From positions 46,796,938 through 46,860,937 of the forward strand of contig NW_026622786.1 of the NCBI RefSeq assembly GCF_023065955.2: a DNA stretch of 64,000 bases. Direction: 5' to 3'. The translations under genes were made by a program, and so were the position numbers. Shown piece by piece: positions 21,791 through 34,830 of this stretch; the first letter of the stretch is position 1, and each line of letters begins with the position of its first letter. The notes beneath the pieces were generated by a model. It saw only the letters and a list, made by a program, of their open reading frames with translations. It was not told the origin of the DNA and made no database searches. The stretch is from Ursus arctos (taxonomy: Eukaryota; Chordata; Mammalia; Carnivora; Ursidae).

Positions 21791-22975
21791 TTGGGAGTTG
21801 AAACAAATGTTTGTTATAAGGTGGCAGAAGTCTGAGTTTGTAAATTTATTTCAGATTGTAACTGTTTTGACAGATAGAACCAACATTAATGATCTTATTG
21901 ATATTGCATTAAGGTATTTGCTTAGTAAGTCCATTTTCTGACAAATTTCAATTTCTTCCCTACTCATGCTTTCATTGAGTTATAACTAATTCTTATGAAT
22001 ATTTTCTTGACTTCAAATAATCCAGTTCCTCCTGAAATAGAAAAAGAGAAATAAAAACACTTGAAGACGAAAAATACAACCTTCAAAAATAATATGTAAC
22101 TTACCCTCCAAGTGTAAAACTATAATATCACGTGCTTAATAACACAGGAAAAATAAAAATATCTAAAGTCCCCTTAGGGGTGGATCAACATTACTATAAA
22201 GTTACATTATTTTCCATTATGTCGGAGGGTATCACACTGGTCTTCAGTAGAGAATCATTTTCTTGCTGTTTAATAATACCAAGCAACTAGTAATCCAATA
22301 AAAAACAAATCAGCCGGGCTATTTGATGTCACATATAACTCCAAGAGAGACCATTTCAATGAGTGTATAACCTACATCTCTAAGTAATAAGAATGTTTCA
22401 TTGTATTATTCAGTACCTTGCAGAGGCCCATTAAATGTTTACTGAAAGGAATTTAATTGGGAGTAAAGCCAAAAAGTCTGTTGGTAAAAGTGTATATGAA
22501 ATGTTGTATTAATTTCTACATACTTTATCTTTGCACTCTCTACTCTCCTTGGTTTTCATAGCAACAAATATGAAATTACTGATGCATGATACCTGTGAGA
22601 AGCAACGCAAATAATTCCAAAAGGAGAAATTAAAGGGATGGTAATAATAATATATATAATCATTTTATTAAACTTTAATATATAGCTTTTATATTCATAG
22701 ACATAGATATTAAGTTCTTATGTTCACACACAGAATATACTTAATATATTATCTAGTCCAACTTCCCATTTATACATTCATTTATCCCTATTTATTTTTA
22801 ATTGATTTATATATTAATTCATATATGCATTCACTTAAACTCCTTAATGTTTATTTGCTTTAATGAAAATCAGGGAGAATAGGACTCGCCTCATAGGCTT
22901 TTCATAAATATTCAATGAAATAATCAATGCTAAATGTACAACATATTATCTGATAAATGGTATACACTAATATTA
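21791..22975. other. Unrecognised AT-rich sequence
   Basis: No supported gene or repeat. Confidence 0.45.
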
Positions 22976-22979
22976 CTAT

Positions 22980-23165
22980 TATTAAATTAAATATATATTT
23001 TATTGAGAGTCTGATATGAGCAAGGCTCTGTGATGAAAAAAAAAGAATAAACATGTAACCAACTCTCTAGTTACATCTTGATAAAGAAATTAAGAAATAT
23101 ACCCATATAATATTAATAAAGGAATGTGATGATAGGTTCCAGAGGAAAAAGTTTTTGAGAGGGCA
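22980..23165 (-). repeat. L2-like antisense fragment
   Basis: TATTGAGAGTCTGATATGAGC, then AAGGCTCTGTGATG and a later 'GTTACATCTTGA' follow the order of antisense L2 3' ends, weakly. Confidence 0.4.
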
Positions 23166-24688
23166 GAGATTTCCAAAGACCAAAGTCCTTCCTTCTACAG
23201 TACATAATGACAAGCGCTTTCGAATTTTCTTTTGGAAGTTTTTTCACTGATTCACTAGGCAGTCCGTTCCATTTTTGAAGAAGTTTAATTATTAGAAATC
23301 ATATTCCATTATCCCATATGGAAGCTGACTTCAGTACTTTTCAAAATATTTTCCATTCTATTTCTAACCTCTATCAGGTAAATATCAAGCAAGTGCAAAT
23401 CAAATGGGAGAAATGCTCAATTATTTTCTTCAGTTTTTTTTTCTTTTTACACAGAAGCTAGTAAATGTAAGTGAATTTTTCTATATATAACACTATTAGT
23501 TTTATTTCTGCTGACTTCTAAATAAAATAGCCTAGCCAAAAGGATAAATAACAGACTGACCTAGCCACATGTTCTCAATATATTATTAAACTGCACTGTA
23601 TTTCCTTTGGGAAGAAATTACACTGCTATTTCCTTTACATTTTTTATATCAATAGATGTCTGAATTTCACTTGAGCTACAGAAGAGGGCTGAAGGAATAA
23701 AATTTGACAAAGCTGGATTCAACTAATGAGAGGTAAGGGAGTTCAGAGAAGCTTGAGTTTTGCCATGAACTCTAGTTTTCATTATAGTGTTTGGGGAAAC
23801 AGGATATATCAAGGAGAGGGATTAAATGGCATAGGAAAGGGTGAACATAATTAGATTTTATGTTTGAAGAGGTATACTGGAAAATATGCTGTCAAAATCT
23901 GACACATACCTTCAGTTTTTCAGTTACAGGCAATATTGTTTCCCCAAATAAGACTATTTTTAAAGTATTTATTCACTTGGTGTTTTCCAATTTGAGCCAA
24001 ATTATTGAGCTTCTTGTTGACATTATTTGTTACTGGAAATGAGAGAAATGAATGTGATATTTGCCTTAGAATGCTCATTCTCATATTCTGCTCTTGTGAT
24101 GTCACATCTTACCTGTCTACATTTGGTGTTGCTTATTACTGTAGGCAGCAAGAGATGTGCACATGTCAAACTGCCTCTAGCTAGCAAATATATTTCTGGG
24201 AGACATAATGTTTTAAGCAGGAAACACAGGAACATGTCTACAAGCCAATCTGTCGACAAGTAATAAAGTATTCATACTATACCTCCAGCACAAGAAGTTG
24301 AAAGGAAGCTCTTACTGGTAACATTCCCCTGCATGTATTAAAAAACTAATAATCAGGAAAAAAAAAAAGTCTTTACTCTTACAAAAACAAGTTTTACAAA
24401 GATTTGGGTTAAACGGAAATGAATTGTTAAAACTATTAAATGAGAATTTCTAGCTCCTTTTTTTTCTTAGGTTATTCAATGAACGCTTTAATACATATAT
24501 AACATATAGTTAATGTTATTTCTACTATAGGATTCTACTGTTATTAGGAAAAAATGATTCACAATCCCAGAAAATTTATTTCCTATATTTCCTTAATCAT
24601 GCATTATGCCTCTGAAACTCCAACCCAAAAAGAAAATAAGAAATAAAAGAAAAATAAAAACTATCAAAGAAATTTTTCACAATGACAT
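23166..24688. other. Unrecognised AT-rich sequence
   Basis: The two mirror-image ORFs of 78 codons at 24023-24263 have no domain features and are probably chance. No repeat recognised. Confidence 0.45.
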
Positions 24689-24890
24689 GTTTTAAAAAAT
24701 TTTTTTAAAGACTTTATTTATTTATTTGAGAGCAAGAGAGAGAGCACAAAAGCAGGATAGGGGCAAAGGGAGAGGGAGAAGCAGACTCCTTACTGAGCAG
24801 GGAGCCCAATCTGGGGCTCTATCCCAGGACCCTAGGATGACAACTGGAGCCCAAGATAGACATTTAACCAATTGAGCCACCCAAACACCC
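24689..24890 (-). mobile_element. CAN-SINE, antisense, diverged subfamily
   Basis: AAAGACTTTATTTATTTATTTG, GGGAGAAGCAGACTCC and AATTGAGCCACCCAAACACCCC mark the antisense tail, middle and head. A perfect 11-base target-site duplication, CACAATGACAT, lies at 24678-24688 and 24891-24901. Confidence 0.95.
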
Positions 24891-25302
24891 CACAATGACA
24901 TCTGACTTAAACAAATAACAACATCTTAATTACATGCAAAATTTAACTTCATTTAAAACTTTTAAGAACAAATTATATTAAAGGAATACCTGCATTTAAA
25001 GTAAAAATGTTAATGTAATATTCAATATTTCATATTTTCTGAGTAAATGAGCATTTAAAATATTAAGCCACAGATTTCCATTTCTGGTCAAGATGGAATG
25101 ACAATGACCAGATTTACTCTACTCACTGAAACAAACCATTATCAGGTAGAATATATGAAATATTTATTTTTAAGACACCAAATACCAGAAAATAAAGGCT
25201 AATGATCCTTGAGAGATGGTACATGAATGTTGTGAGCTCTATGTGATTCCATGCTACTGGAGAGACAACTTCACAATGCATGGGACATTCAGTAGTGTAT
25301 AT

Positions 25303-25440
25303 CAACACCCCCCCAAAAAATAATACAATTTAAAAATGGACAGAAAACATGAACAGACATTTCTCCAAAGAAGACATACAGATGATCCATAGACATATGA
25401 AAAGATGCTCACCATCACTTATCATCAAGGAAATGCAAAT
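25303..25440 (+). mobile_element. Short L1 ORF2 fragment, near-identical to 28089-28228
   Basis: It runs from CAACACCCCCCC to GGAAATGCAAAT. Apart from the homopolymer length there are about four substitutions over some 125 bases against the second copy. It has no poly-A tail and no visible target-site duplication, and is bounded on both sides by the old L1 5' region. Confidence 0.8.
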
Positions 25441-26063
25441 GCCAGCTCAATAATGGGAAGTAATTAGCCTTAGACTGAGACCTACTCTAGTCCTTTGTAA
25501 TAAATCTTAGAAGCAAAATTTAATGGACAAAATAATGTTCAAGTTATTTAACTGAATCCCAGAAGAAAGCTCAAAAGTATTTATAGAAATACAAAAATAT
25601 CCAACATTCAAGAGGGAACATTCACAATTACCAAGCATGCAAAAAGTAGGAAAAAGCCAACCCAGAACTAACACATGTGCTAGAGTTAGCAAACATTATA
25701 AGAATTATAACAGTTATATTCCACCTGTTCAAAACCTAAAGGATAATCATAGAAACTACTAAAAATATACCAAAGTATACAGAATTAAGAAACTTATAAA
25801 GATCACAGCAGCAATAAATTAAATATATGACTAGGAAACAAACAAGAAGCAATGAAACCCTAAATTGTGTCCTTGGGAATATCATTAAATTAGTAAACAG
25901 CTAGCCAAATAGATCATGGAAAAAGGAAGACTTCATTAGACATCCTACAGATATTAAATGGTAAGAATGTATTGTGAAAAATCATATGCTAATAAGTCTG
26001 AAAATTTAGATGAAATTACAAATTCTACCTCAAAAGAAAGCTCATTCAGAAGGAAATATCCTG

Positions 26064-26261
26064 GGGCGCCTGGGTGGCACAGCGGTTAAGCGTCTGCCTT
26101 CGGCTCAGGGCGTGATCCTGGCATTGTGGGATCGAGCCCCATGTCAGGCTCCTCTGCGTGAGCCTGCTTTTTCCTCTCCCACTCCCCCTGCTTGTGTTCC
26201 CCCTCTCGCTGGCTGTCTCTATCTCTGTCAAATAAATAAAATCTTTAAAAAAAAAAAAAGA
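26064..26261 (+). mobile_element. CAN-SINE, young-looking, inside the ancient L1
   Basis: Complete head (GGGCGCCTGGGTGGCACAGC), middle and (A)n tail. A perfect 16-base target-site duplication, AGAAGGAAATATCCTG, lies at 26048-26063 and 26262-26277. The intact duplication and the close fit to the head consensus indicate a recent insertion. The minus ORF at 26046-26231 and the plus ORF at 26010-26297 are artefacts of it. Confidence 0.97.
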
Positions 26262-28014
26262 AGAAGGAAATATCCTGAATATCTCTACATCTATTAAAGA
26301 AACAGAATTTGTAGTAAAAAACCTGCTAACAACAAAAACAAGTCAAACCGAAATGGGTTCACTGGTGAATTTTACAAAACATTTAAGAAAAAATAATACC
26401 AATTCCACATATGCTTTTACCAGAAATGAAAAGGAAATAATACTTTCCAACTATTTTTATGAAGCTGGCATTATCCTGATACCAAAAGTAGTCATACATT
26501 ACACAAAAACTGTACAGAAACTTCTTCAACCTTATAAAAAGTACCTATGAAAACCCTACAGGTAACATCTTACTTAATGGTGAATGAATAAATGTACTCC
26601 ACCTAAAGTCAGTAACAAGACCATAATGTCCATTCTCATCACTTCTATTCAATGTTGTATTGTAGCTCCAAGCCAATGCAATAAGGAAAGAAAAAAAATG
26701 AATCCAAGTGCCCAGATTGAAATGAAAGAAGTGAAATTCTTTATTTGCAGACAATGTTATCATCTCTATGGAAAATCTGATAAACTACTACAACTAAGTG
26801 AGTTTTACAGGGTCCCAAGATAGAAGACCAATAGCAAAAATTAATTATATTTTATACTAGCACCATCAGAAAACAAATCAGAAAATTAAATTTAAAAACA
26901 ATACCATTAAAAATAGCACCAGAAATTTGAAATACCTACAAAGAAACCTGACAAAATTGTGATAGATCTGTACAGAAAAACTACAAAATATTGCTGAGAA
27001 AACTTAAATATGACTTAATGAATGGAGAGATAAGCCCTTGTTGTAGGTTAGAAGACTCAGTATCACTAAGATGAAAATGATTTCCAAATTGATCTATGGA
27101 ATTAATGCAATCCCAACTTAAAATCTAGCAGGCTTTCTTCTTTAGAAATGAAAAACTGTTTCTGAAAATCATATGGAAATACAAAGAACAATTTTGGAAA
27201 AGCAAAACAAAGACTACCTATTTCTAGGTTCTTTATAAAGATTCTACAATCAAGAGTGTGTGGTGTTGTCATTAATAATATCACAATTATATCAAGAGAA
27301 TTGTTTAGTTCAGGCATAGGTCTAACATATAGACAACTGATTTTTGACAAAAGTACACAGGCAATTCAATGAAGAAATGATAGTCTTTTCAACAAATGGT
27401 ATTAGAACAACTGAATATGCAAAATAAAATAAACTTAAGTTACACACATTATACCACACACAACAATATAAAATGAATCATAGAAAACTATGAAGATTAT
27501 AGAGTAAATATATGAGAAATTGGTGATGTTGAGTTAGCTAAGAATTTTAAAATATGGCAAAAAGTATAATCTGTAAAACAAAAAAAATTTGGCTTTATTG
27601 AATTAAAAATTTCTGCTCTTCTAAAGGAAATATTAGGAGAATGAAAAGAGAAGCCATAGACTGGGAAGAAATATTTGCAAATAACATATTGATAAATGAC
27701 TTTTCTATATATTATATATAGAAATCCTCAAAACTCAATAGTCTGGAAAGAATCCATTTTTTAAAATGGGTAAAAAAATGTGAACAGACACTTCCAGAAA
27801 AACCTACAGATAAATTACATAGATGATAGATAGATAAATTATATATAGACAGCAAATGGACTGAAAGATGGGCAATATCACTAGTTATTTGTTGAATGAA
27901 AATTACAACTGTAGTGAGAAAATACTACATACCTATAAGAATTGCTAAATATAAACAAACAAATAAATAAGATTGAGCTTACCACATGTTGATAAGGGCA
28001 TGGAACTGAAATTC

Positions 28015-29090
28015 CCTGGGAGATGATTTTTCCAAGTGACATATCCGATAAAGGGCTAGCACCCAAAATATCTAAAGAATATATGAAACTCAACACCCCC
28101 CCCCAAAATAATACAATTTAAAAATGGACAGAAGACATGAACAGGCATTTCTCCAAAGAAGACATACAGATGGTCCATAGACATATGAAAAGATGCTCAC
28201 CATCACTTATCATCAAGGAAATGTAAATCAAAACTATAATGAGGTATCACCTTACATCTGTCAAAATGGCGTAAATCAACAACACAAGAAACAACAGGTG
28301 TTGATGACGATGTGGAGAAAAAGGAATGCTTGTGCACTCTTGGTGGGAATGCAAACTGGTACAGCCACTCTCGAAAACAGCATAGAGGTTCCTCAAAAAG
28401 TTAGAAATAGAACTACCTTATAATCCAGCAATTGCAGTACTGGGTATTTACCAAAAGAATACAAAAACATGAATTCAAAGGGATACATGCATCCTTATGT
28501 TTATAGCAGTATTTCTACAATAGCCAAGATAAGGAAGCAGTCCAAGTGTCCATTAACTGATGAGTGGAAAAGATGATGTGATACATATATCTACATATAC
28601 ACATGTGATATATATGTTCATACATATATATACACACACAGAATGAAATATTTTACAGCCATAAAAGAAATGAAATCTTGCCATTTTCAATGACATGGAT
28701 GGAGCTAGAGAGTATAGTGCTAAGCAAAATAAATCAGACAGTGATAGACAAATACCATACAATTCCACTTATGTGGAATTTAAGAAACAAACAAGCAAAG
28801 GGGAAAATGAGAGAGAGAGACAAAGTAAGAAATTAGATTTTTAACTATAGAGAACAAACTGATGGTTATTAGAGGGGAGGGGAGGGGGGAATTGTTTAAA
28901 TAGGTGATGCGGATTAAGGTATACACTCATGATGAGCACCGGGTATAGTATGGACGTGTCGAATCACTATATTGTACCCCTGAAACCCTGAAACTAATAT
29001 AATACTGTATATTAACTAACTGGAATTAAAACAAAAACTTAAGGTAAAAAATTAAAAATAAAAACATAAAAGAAAGGAAGAAAAAAAGAA
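28015..29090 (+). mobile_element. 5'-truncated LINE-1 inserted in the ancient L1
   Basis: It enters at ORF2 (CCAAGTGACATATCCGATAA) and runs through [14 protein letters not shown] text near 28250, the GGTGGGAATGCAAACTGGTA region, a TA-rich patch (28580-28640) and a 3' UTR ending in an A-rich tail. A perfect 12-base target-site duplication, GAACTGAAATTC, lies at 28003-28014 and 29091-29102. The ancient L1 resumes in register immediately after it. Confidence 0.93.
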
Positions 29091-29760
29091 GAACTGAAAT
29101 TCTCATACATTGATGTTGAGAATATAAAATGGTACAATCTCTTTGGAAAACAGCTGCAAGTTCCTTAAATAATGTATCTGAAAAACATGAAACTAACATA
29201 CTATCTAGCCATTCCTTTCCTAGCTTTTACCCAAGATAAATAAGACCACATGTTCATATAAAAGACCTGTACATGACTGATCAGAACAGCTTATTTATAT
29301 TAGCCAAAAGTCTGCTAACAACCCACATGCCAGCAAGTGAATGGATAATCAAACTGTGGTATATTCGTATAATGTAATACTACTCAGCAATAAAAAGTAA
29401 GAAACTACCAATACATGCTACAACATGGATTAATCCCAATATATTTATGTCAAGTAAAAGAAGACTGACATAAAGAGTGCAATTTTACTTATAAAAAGTT
29501 CTGGAAAACTGTTAGAAATCTAGATGTCAAAAAGCAGATGAGTGTTTTCCTGAAGAGGGGAGGAGTGGGAGAGAGATGACTCATGGACAGAAAGAAATTT
29601 GGTAGTGATAGATAGGTTCACTTTCTTACTTGTGGATATGGTTTCACTGTTATATACACCAAAACTTATCAAATTGAAAAAATTTAAATATGTGCAGCTT
29701 ATTATATGATACTTATTTCTCAATAAATTTGATAAAATATATAATTACAAATTATTTTCA

Positions 29761-30289
29761 CTAAATAGCTTACCATGTACTTCAACATGATTTTGAGATC
29801 ATCATTATAAATTATTATAACATATTCCAGATTCGTAAGTTCTTTGTACGTATATATTTATTTAAGACAAAGAAACATGTCATTTTACACTTCCTCAATA
29901 ACAAGTTCTAGGACCTTGGAACTATACATATATTTTTTAAAAGTATTGAGACAATTGGAGTGGGCATAGCTGTCAGTTACCCTGCTAGGATGTCCCTGCT
30001 CTAGATGATAACCTAAATTAGAAATTACATGTTCTAATTCAACTAGAAGAAAGTACAGAAAAGCAAGTGTTAAGATGTATGTTTGCATGTATTTATACTT
30101 TAGTGAAACTATGTTGAAAGGTGCTTGCTTATATGTGAGAGAGATTCTATAAGTTGCCAACTACATCTCTTCATTTTAGACTGAAGGAAATGTACTTACT
30201 ACTCTTAAAATAAGGAAATTATATAAATTTTGTATATGGGAGCTTTGCATTAGCTACAACTCTAAAATGACATTGAAGTGGAATAAAGT
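29761..30289. other. Unrecognised AT-rich sequence
   Basis: No gene or repeat recognised. Confidence 0.45.
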
Positions 30290-30690
30290 ATCGTAAGTTG
30301 GGTTCCCTAGAAACAGACCCTGAGACAAATATTTGAGGCAATCCTAGAAAGTAACAGTAGGGTAATGAGGAAAGACAAGACAAGGAAATCAATATAGGGT
30401 ATTAGTAAGCAAGATATCATTTTCAACAAGTAGAACTCAGTCCCACTGGGAATATCCCACTGGGAGACTGTATATATAGAGAGGGTGTATATATATATAT
30501 ATATATATATATATTCGTAAAAGAGTATAGAAGAGGCCGGAAGATGGTGTTTCTATTTTCCAATTCTCCTTCATCATTGTTTGAGAGCTGCTCCTGGGTA
30601 TCCTGTCTCTTACACTTCCACATACTCCATGTGAGGGGCTGAGCATACTCCTCAGGGCAGAGAAGGCCCTTAGAAAGTAGAGCACCCATA
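30290..30690. repeat. Old interspersed repeat, family unresolved, with (TA)n
   Basis: GGGTTCCCTAGAAACAGACCC near 30300 is the familiar start of an old mammalian repeat. A (TA)14 run lies at about 30487-30514. The overlapping minus ORFs crossing the (TA)n read as YIYI repeats and are not genes. Confidence 0.4.
30487..30514. repeat. (TA)14 microsatellite
   Basis: Uninterrupted TA dinucleotides. Confidence 0.95.
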
Positions 30691-30890
30691 GGGTGCCTGG
30701 GTGACTCAGCCGGTTAAGCCACCAACTCTTGATTTTTGTTTGGGTCATGATCTCAGGGCTCTAGGATCGAGCCCTGCATGGCAGCTCTCTGCACTGAGCA
30801 GGGAGTTTGCGTGAGGATTCTCTCTTCCTCTCCCTCTGCCCCTCCCCCTCCCTCTCTCAAATAAATACATAACTCTTAAAAAAAAAAAAA
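30691..30890 (+). mobile_element. CAN-SINE, diverged subfamily
   Basis: GGGTGCCTGGGTGACTCAGC head, GGTCATGATCTCAGGGCTCT, then a CCTCCCTCTCTCAAATAAAT tail and poly-A. The target-site duplication is not clear; an AAGTAGAGCAC/AAGTATGCTAC pair is possible. Confidence 0.92.
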
Positions 30891-33800
30891 GAAGTATGCT
30901 ACGCACTTAAGCTGAGTGCTGAAGTGATATGGGTGACAGTTGCTCCTTCTGAAGGAAGGAAAAATTGCATTCTATATTCCTCAAGAATTTGCTAAGTATT
31001 ACTCATACAAATGGAGATTCAGAAACAAGAATGAAGACTAGAGCAGCATTTAATAGAAACAATGTTTCTATAAGCATACGCTAGGTTAATTAACATTAGG
31101 TTAAAACAAACAAGCACAAGTCTCAGTCCAAAGAACCAGGAATTTGGAACTATAAATTAAAGATAAAATGAGTAGAGGCAACCACAGTTATCCAGCTAGA
31201 CCCTCATGAGCTCTGGTATAAAATTATATGCATTTGCAGAGATAATACTATAAAACCTATGGAATGGTGAAAGAAGCAATTGGAAGAACTTTATTAGCTG
31301 AGATTTTACAGATTACAATGTAATAATGATGCAGAAGTCACCTCATATAAAGGGGTTTTATTATAAAGCTACATGGAAGGAAGGGAACCCAAGAAAGTGT
31401 CATAACAGGAAAATCTGATCAGTACATTTGTTGTTCAGGATGCAGCCGTAGTTCTGGAGCACCGGTTATCAGCCTTTAATGACCTCATCAGCTTGTTTTT
31501 CTTTCAACAGAGAATATCTCATAGCCCTACTCTAGGGACTTGGCAACAAAAAATCACTTTTCCTCCTTTCTTCATTTCTGCTTCTGTGGCTACTCTTTCC
31601 TTCCAACGTCTCTTACTATGGTTCCCTCTTTCTCTGCTCCATATTCAAATTCCCTAAGTGATATGATCTAACTGTATCAGTTGTCTCTCTAGAGGCAACC
31701 CTATTAAGCAACATTCTTATTCCAAGCCTGTTTAGGAAAGGTTGTCTTTGCTAGGGGGCAGATTCGAGTCCAGCAGTTGTATCATGGTAGCCCAGTCAGG
31801 TGACAAAAAACCTGACCACCTGTGAAAAGGTGTCTGTTTCTGGTCGCTCTCTTTTAGAAGGGAAATTGAGTGTGCCGCTGAGTCTTTCTTGAAATCTACC
31901 AGGAAAGGGAGAGCAAATGGTTAGGGTTCCACTAAGATTCTCTCTATGAGTAAATATGTTTCCTGGAATGGGGTAACAGATTTATATAGTGAAACCATTA
32001 GCTAACGTTTATTATATTAGTTTCTTAAGAAAGACTCAGCAGTATGACACAGACATCGTAGCTTTGATAGTGACATGACAAATTGGTTGAGAAATTGACA
32101 CTTGAATCAGAGACCATCCCAAGCAGACAATCTATTAGCAGAAGTATTGGAGAACAAATGTATATGTTCTCATAATGGCAACTGGTGCCTTTTGACCTTT
32201 CTAGTATGTTCACAATTTTGCTTAAGGCAAGCCCTAACAGCCATCAGTATAAATTCCTGTTTATTTATTCAGAATTCAGGACATCACTTTCATTCTTTAA
32301 AAATTAAAATAATAAGGCAATGTTACCAAAAAATACCCCTCATGCATTTTAATGATACTGTTTTTTTAAGTAAGCAGTTTCTAAAGCAATTTCAGATTTA
32401 ATTGTGATTTATATATGACAAACAAAAAAGTTGTATTGACATCATCATTATCAGTAGCGTAGCTAAATTAATATAATTGAAAAATGACCATGTGTCAACT
32501 CACCACAATAAATATATTTTAAACATCTTGAACTGGCATAGCACTTACAATTAAGTTGCACAATATAGCTTCAAATAGAAGCCATGGCAAAAACTTTTTT
32601 TTAACTTGTGGCTTCAGCTACAAGGTGACTCTAATTTAAGGGAAACTTTAATTATTAATATTTCTGAGAAATGCATAAACTCCCTTCCCTTTTGCCCTCA
32701 ATAACAACAGCACCTACAGGCAATGTATTTTCTAATATTCTTATTACTTCATCTGTTAGCAGTTTGTTAAACAAAAACAAAAACAAAAACCTGACAATAC
32801 CAAAGCTAGTAATGAAGTTGGCTGGTGAATCATAATGCTGTACATCTTACTGACATAGAGCATAGATGTCTTAATAATTGGCTATAGATGAGTGCAAAAG
32901 AGTGAAGAGATTTTACAGAAGATAATTCTTGCATATCATGTCTAAAAGCTGAAGGGAAATACGAATATTTCAAATAAAATACATATTTTGAATATTCTAA
33001 CTTCTGGCATTGTACCAGGGGCTGTGGGTAACATAAAGAAGAATAAAACACAGTTTCTGATTACTGTGAGCTTAGAATCTATGAAAAGTTAAGTAAATTC
33101 CAATAACAGTTCAAGATAATAAAAGAAAATTTGACATATTGGCCCATGACTAATATAACCTATGTAGATGATAATTGCATTAAGTGCTCTGTACATGATG
33201 ATTGCATGTTAGGAAAGTTAAATTGGGAATCACACTGAATATGCTTAAGTTTAGTTTAAACTGAGCTACAGACTCTATTTTAATGTTTTAGTTTTAAAGA
33301 GACATTGAATTAGAGATAATTTTATACTTCTCAGAATACAAATGAAAATATTTATATCTCAAAGTGCTATTCACAATGCTCTAATTATGATGAAGCAAAT
33401 CAGTTAATAAGAATTATGCTCCCAAACCCTAGAAGAAAATAGCCTGTGACCAACCTGTACAAAAGCAACGTGATGCGGGGAGACATGCGAAGAGGACTGC
33501 GGAAAGCCTGAAGTCTTGACGAAGAGCGGGGATGCTGCTGTGTACAGCTTGCTTATTTGGATGATGCCCCATGACTACTCACCCTTCCTATAATTCACTT
33601 GTAAGAACAAGCTATAGGAAAAACGGGTGCTACAGCCATCAAGTCACCGTCCAGACATGGCCATTAATATGCTCTCTATCCTGCTGCATCTGTCATGAGG
33701 GGGATCCATCATGTCTGGGAGGTTTAATCATTTGCTTCCCTTTGTTTTTTCTCAAGTATACCTAATAGGCCTGTTTCCCCATTTTTTTAAGTGCCACCTA

Positions 33801-33899
33801 TGGAGTGTTCAAATTTGTCTGTTGTGTACAGGGAAGGAGAAGAGACTGGAGAGCTAAGGGGTAGAAATAGTTTTCTCTTATTTTCCCCTGATTCCTTTG
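30891..33899. other. Mostly unrecognised sequence
   Basis: No supported gene. Weak antisense L2-like text occurs near 33000-33075, a small (CAAAAA)n patch near 32772-32790, and a CpG-richer block at about 33440-33720 that I cannot assign. The ORF at 32102-32401 (99 codons) has no domain signature. Confidence 0.4.
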
Positions 33900-34075
33900 G
33901 TTGTTCTCCTTTAGGGTCATTTGCAAATGTGGAGGCAGTTTTAGTTAGCTCTGGCTTGCAGGGACCAGGGGACATACATGGTAAATATCCTACAATCTAT
34001 GTCAGAGCTGTGCAGAATGAAGAATTTTCCCATCAAATGTGTTAATAGGGACCCCACTGAGAAGCACTGTATACT
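33900..34075. mobile_element. hAT-Charlie relic (MER20-like)
   Basis: TAAATATCCTACAATCTATGT followed by a GAAGAATTTTCCC and a terminal ACTGAGAAGCACTG fit a MER20-type non-autonomous hAT end. Confidence 0.5.
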
Positions 34076-34649
34076 TAGAAGGGTTTTAGAGGAGGAAACC
34101 ATTACCTCAAATTTAGTAGATATTTTGGGAAGTAGATTTGTTTAATATCTATCATATATATGACCCGAGGTAGCCTGTACTTTATGCCTTAAATGTGCTT
34201 GTAAACATAATGTAAATTTTTTAAAAATTAGAGTAAATTCTATTGGAGATTACTATATCTTCTCACTGCTATCCCAGTCCCACTAAATTATCATAGTGGA
34301 AATTATTCAGCAAAAATATTTGCAAAGATTTTTATTGCATCTAATCAAGAAATAAAACTCCAAGGAAATGGCTATATAAGTATTATTTACAATCATTAAA
34401 TCATGATCAAAGATACTCATTTATATAATTTTAAAGCATGCAAACTGTATGTGTTTATATGTTTCTTGCTAAGGAGAGAGATTGATAGACATATAATCAT
34501 GGAAATTTATCTAATGTGACATGCAAATCACTCTGAACACTTCAAAAGGAGAGAACAAATTTTTGTGACAACAGCGAAATGATCCTGTATCTGCTTTGTG
34601 TACCGAATGTGTGTGTTTGTTTCTTGCATTATCCAGCTGAGGCAGTTTT

Positions 34650-34830
34650 AACAGGAGGTTAAGAATACAGTTCAGGAAACAGACTGCCTGGGTTTAAATT
34701 ACAGCTCTGCCACTTACTAGTACAATGACCTTGAGCAAAGTATTTAGCCCCTCTGTACCTTTGTTCCTCCATCTTTAAATTAGAATATGAACAGTGTGCT
34801 ATAAATGTTAGATATTGCAATATAGAGCAC
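34650..34830 (+). repeat. MIR element
   Basis: GGAAACAGACTGCCTGGGTT, CTGCCACTTACTAGTACAAT and GACCTTGAGCAAAGTATTTA show the MIR core in sense order. Confidence 0.85.

Larger units (their letters stand above)
25075..29760 (+). mobile_element. Ancient LINE-1 (L1M-type) host copy carrying later insertions
   Basis: The left part (25075-25300 and 25440-25690) follows an old L1 5' region (GGTCAAGATGGAATGACAATG, CAGATTTACTCTACTCACTG; later CCAACATTCAAGAGGGAACA). The middle (26280-28002) is diverged ORF2, with RT-domain text such as ATTATCCTGATACCAAAAGT near 26470. The right part (29103-29760) is the ORF2 end and 3' UTR (TGGTATATTCGTATAATGTA, TTTCTCAATAAATTTGATAAA). Reading frames are fully broken. 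Three later insertions interrupt it, and part of the ORF1/early ORF2 region is missing. Confidence 0.75.

Noticed and set aside
30423..30748. Minus-strand ORFs with YIYIYI repeats
   Set aside because: These are produced by the (TA)n microsatellite.
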